DNA from: Betaproteobacteria bacterium
GTDB lineage: Bacteria > Pseudomonadota > Gammaproteobacteria > Burkholderiales > SG8-39
Direction of reading: 5' to 3'
DNA length: 64,000 nucleotides
Assembly (NCBI GenBank): GCA_004297625.1
Contig: SCTY01000057.1
Coordinates: forward strand, 1-64,000
The notes under the pieces were generated by a model. That model made no database searches. It saw nothing but the letters and a program-made list of their open reading frames with translations, and had not been told where the DNA came from. The position numbers were made by a program, and so were the translations under genes. Positions 62,325 to 64,000 of this stretch are shown here, in pieces; position 1 is the stretch's first letter, and every line of letters begins with the position of its first letter.

Positions 62325-64000
62325 CTAAGCGTTCTGCTTGGCGGCCTGTTCCTGCGAGCTGACGGCCTTCATCGACAGCCGCACGCGCCCCTTGTCGTCC
62401 GCCTCGAGGACCTTGACCTTCACCACCTGGCCCTCCTTGAGGTGATCCGACACGGCGTTGACGCGCTCCTGGCTGATCTGCGAGATGTGCAGCAGGCCGT
62501 CGCGCCCGGGCAAGAGCTGCACGATGGCGCCGAAGTCGAGCAGGCGCAGCACCGTGCCTTCGTAGACCTTGCCCACCTCGACTTCCGCGGTGAGCTCGGC
62601 GATGCGCTTCTTCGCCGCCTCGCCGCCCTCGGCCGACACGCAGGCGATGGCGATGGTGCCATCGTCCTCGATCTCGATCGTGGTGCCGGTCTCCTCCTGG
62701 ATGCCGCGGATCACCACGCCGCCCTTGCCGATGACATCGCGGATCTTGTCCGGGTTGATCTTCATCTTGATGATGCGCGGCGCAAAGGTCGAAAGCTCGG
62801 CGCGCGAGCCCTCGATCGCCTGCTTCATGATCTCGAGGATCTGCAGGCGCGCCTCGCGCGCCTGGTCGAGCGCCACTTTCATGATGCCCTTGTTGATGGA
62901 CTCGATCTTCAGGTCCATCTGCAGCGCCGTCACTCCCTTGTCGGTGCCCGCGACCTTGAAGTCCATGTCGCCGAGGTGGTCCTCGTCGCCGAGGATGTCG
63001 GACAGCACCGCAAAGCGGTTGCCTTCCTTGATGAGACCCATGGCGATGCCCGCGACGTGCGCCTTGACCGGCACGCCGGCATCCATGAGCGCGAGGCTTC
63101 CGCCGCACACCGACGCCATGGACGAAGAGCCGTTCGACTCGGTGATCTCGGAGACGACGCGGATCGAGTAGCCGAACTCCTCCGGCGTCGGCAGCAGGCC
63201 GACGAGCGCGCGCTTGGCGAGCTTGCCGTGGCCGATCTCGCGGCGCTTCGGCGGCCCGACGCGCCCGGTCTCGCCGGTCGCGTACGGCGGCATGTTGTAG
63301 TGGAGCATGAACCGCTCGCGGTACTCGCCGGTGAGCGCGTCGATGATCTGCTCGTCGCGCCCGGTGCCGAGCGTCACGGTGACGAGCGCCTGCGTCTCGC
63401 CGCGCGTGAAGAGCGCCGAGCCGTGGGTGCGCGGGAGCACGCCCACGCGCACGCTGATCGGGCGCACGGTGCGCGTGTCGCGCCCGTCGATGCGCGGCTC
63501 GCCGTCGAGGATCTGGCCGCGCACGATCTTCGACTCGAGGTTGAAGAACGTTTCCTTCACCACGTTCGTATCGACCGCGGGATTCTCCGCGAGCAGCGTG
63601 TCCATCGCGGCCTTGCGGATTTCCGCAAGGCGGCTGTTGCGCGTCTGCTTCTGCTTGATCTGGAACGCTTCGCGCATGCCTGCTTCGGCAAGCTCGGCCG
63701 CGCGGGCGATGAGCGCCTCGTCCTTGGCCGGCGGCTGCCATTCCCACGCCGGCTTGCCGGCCGCCTCGGCCAGCTCGTGGATCGCCTGGATCGCCGACTG
63801 CATCTCGCGGTGGCCGAAACTCACCGCCTCGAGCATCGTGTCTTCGGTGAGCTCGAGCGCCTCGGATTCCACCATCATCACGCCCTGCTCCGTGCCGGCC
63901 ACGACCAGATTCAGCTTCGATTCCTTGAGCTGGGTCATCGTCGGGTTGACGACGTATTCGCCGTTCACGTAACCGACGCGGCAGGCGCCGATCGGGCCGT
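62325..64000 (-). CDS. pnp: Polyribonucleotide nucleotidyltransferase (C-terminal part, runs off window)
   Basis: About 558 C-terminal residues; the start lies beyond 64000. Second RNase PH domain (ETQALVTVTLGTGRDEQIID, FMLHYNMPPYATGETGRVGP, KRREIGHGKLAKRAL, RVVSEITESNGSSSMASVCG), KH domain (DKIRDVIGKGGVVIRGIQEE) and S1 domain (GTVLRLLDFGAIVQLLPGRD, LLHISQIS). 3'-5' phosphorolytic exoribonuclease of the degradosome. Confidence 0.97.
   Translation of the reverse strand, partial: GPIGACRVGYVNGEYVVNPTMTQLKESKLNLVVAGTEQGVMMVESEALELTEDTMLEAVSFGHREMQSAIQAIHELAEAAGKPAWEWQPPAKDEALIARAAELAEAGMREAFQIKQKQTRNSRLAEIRKAAMDTLLAENPAVDTNVVKETFFNLESKIVRGQILDGEPRIDGRDTRTVRPISVRVGVLPRTHGSALFTRGETQALVTVTLGTGRDEQIIDALTGEYRERFMLHYNMPPYATGETGRVGPPKRREIGHGKLAKRALVGLLPTPEEFGYSIRVVSEITESNGSSSMASVCGGSLALMDAGVPVKAHVAGIAMGLIKEGNRFAVLSDILGDEDHLGDMDFKVAGTDKGVTALQMDLKIESINKGIMKVALDQAREARLQILEIMKQAIEGSRAELSTFAPRIIKMKINPDKIRDVIGKGGVVIRGIQEETGTTIEIEDDGTIAIACVSAEGGEAAKKRIAELTAEVEVGKVYEGTVLRLLDFGAIVQLLPGRDGLLHISQISQERVNAVSDHLKEGQVVKVKVLEADDKGRVRLSMKAVSSQEQAAKQNA

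Overview
The window is high-GC, gene-dense bacterial DNA. Its core gene order (rpsB-tsf-pyrH-frr-uppS-cdsA-dxr-rseP-bamA-ompH-lpxD-fabZ-lpxA-lpxB-rnhB; smc-zipA-ligA-galU; dapC-dapD-pilU-dapE; a tRNA-Pro/Arg/His cluster beside dksA and pnp) is that of a Betaproteobacterium, probably near Rhodocyclales or Nitrosomonadales. The placement is by gene content and synteny as remembered, not by a tree.

Region 1 (1-9.1 kb, minus strand) is the unusual part. It is a tightly overlapping operon encoding all eight subunit types of a class II (ATP-independent, tungsten) benzoyl-CoA-reductase complex in the order B-C-E-F-G-H-I-D, with D cut by the window edge. Betaproteobacteria that degrade aromatics anaerobically classically use the ATP-dependent class I enzyme, so a full class II-type set next to housekeeping genes is notable. 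Just upstream, on the same strand, are a large PAS-rich membrane histidine kinase, a receiver-only response regulator and a previously easy-to-miss 57-residue membrane protein (9.2-13.3 kb).

Region 2 (13.4-14.5 kb) is a small higB-higA toxin-antitoxin operon with a third antitoxin-like HTH gene and a recognisable promoter. Region 3 (14.5-23.2 kb) is housekeeping: guaB-guaA, a DUF4124 protein, rnfH-ratA against smpB, ppsA against its regulator ppsR, and a SpoU-type RNA methyltransferase.

Region 4 (23.2-27.9 kb) is an accessory block between the methyltransferase gene and rnhB. It holds divergent senA and senB (selenoneine biosynthesis), an MFS transporter coupled to senB, and two neighbouring genes that each look internally deleted: an MddA-like methyltransferase lacking its usual C-terminal SAM segment, and a glycosyltransferase reduced to its two ends. 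A small membrane protein gene follows.

Region 5 (27.9-42 kb, minus strand) is the long translation, envelope and lipid A operon from rpsB to rnhB. It is headed by a structured rpsB leader and has an rpsB-tsf hairpin. Region 6 (42-61.5 kb) holds map-glnD, then hpt-mtnP-def, galU-ligA-zipA-smc, queF-dapC-dapD-pilU-dapE-prmB, and a CYTH-CHAD protein. Region 7 is the tRNA cluster, dksA, and pnp running off the right end.

Translational coupling is pervasive (ATGA, GTGA, TAGTG junctions). Two genes, cdsA and dapC, appear to start at CTG within CTGA overlaps. No insertion sequence, prophage, CRISPR array or rRNA gene was seen, and no gene-free stretch exceeds 300 bases.
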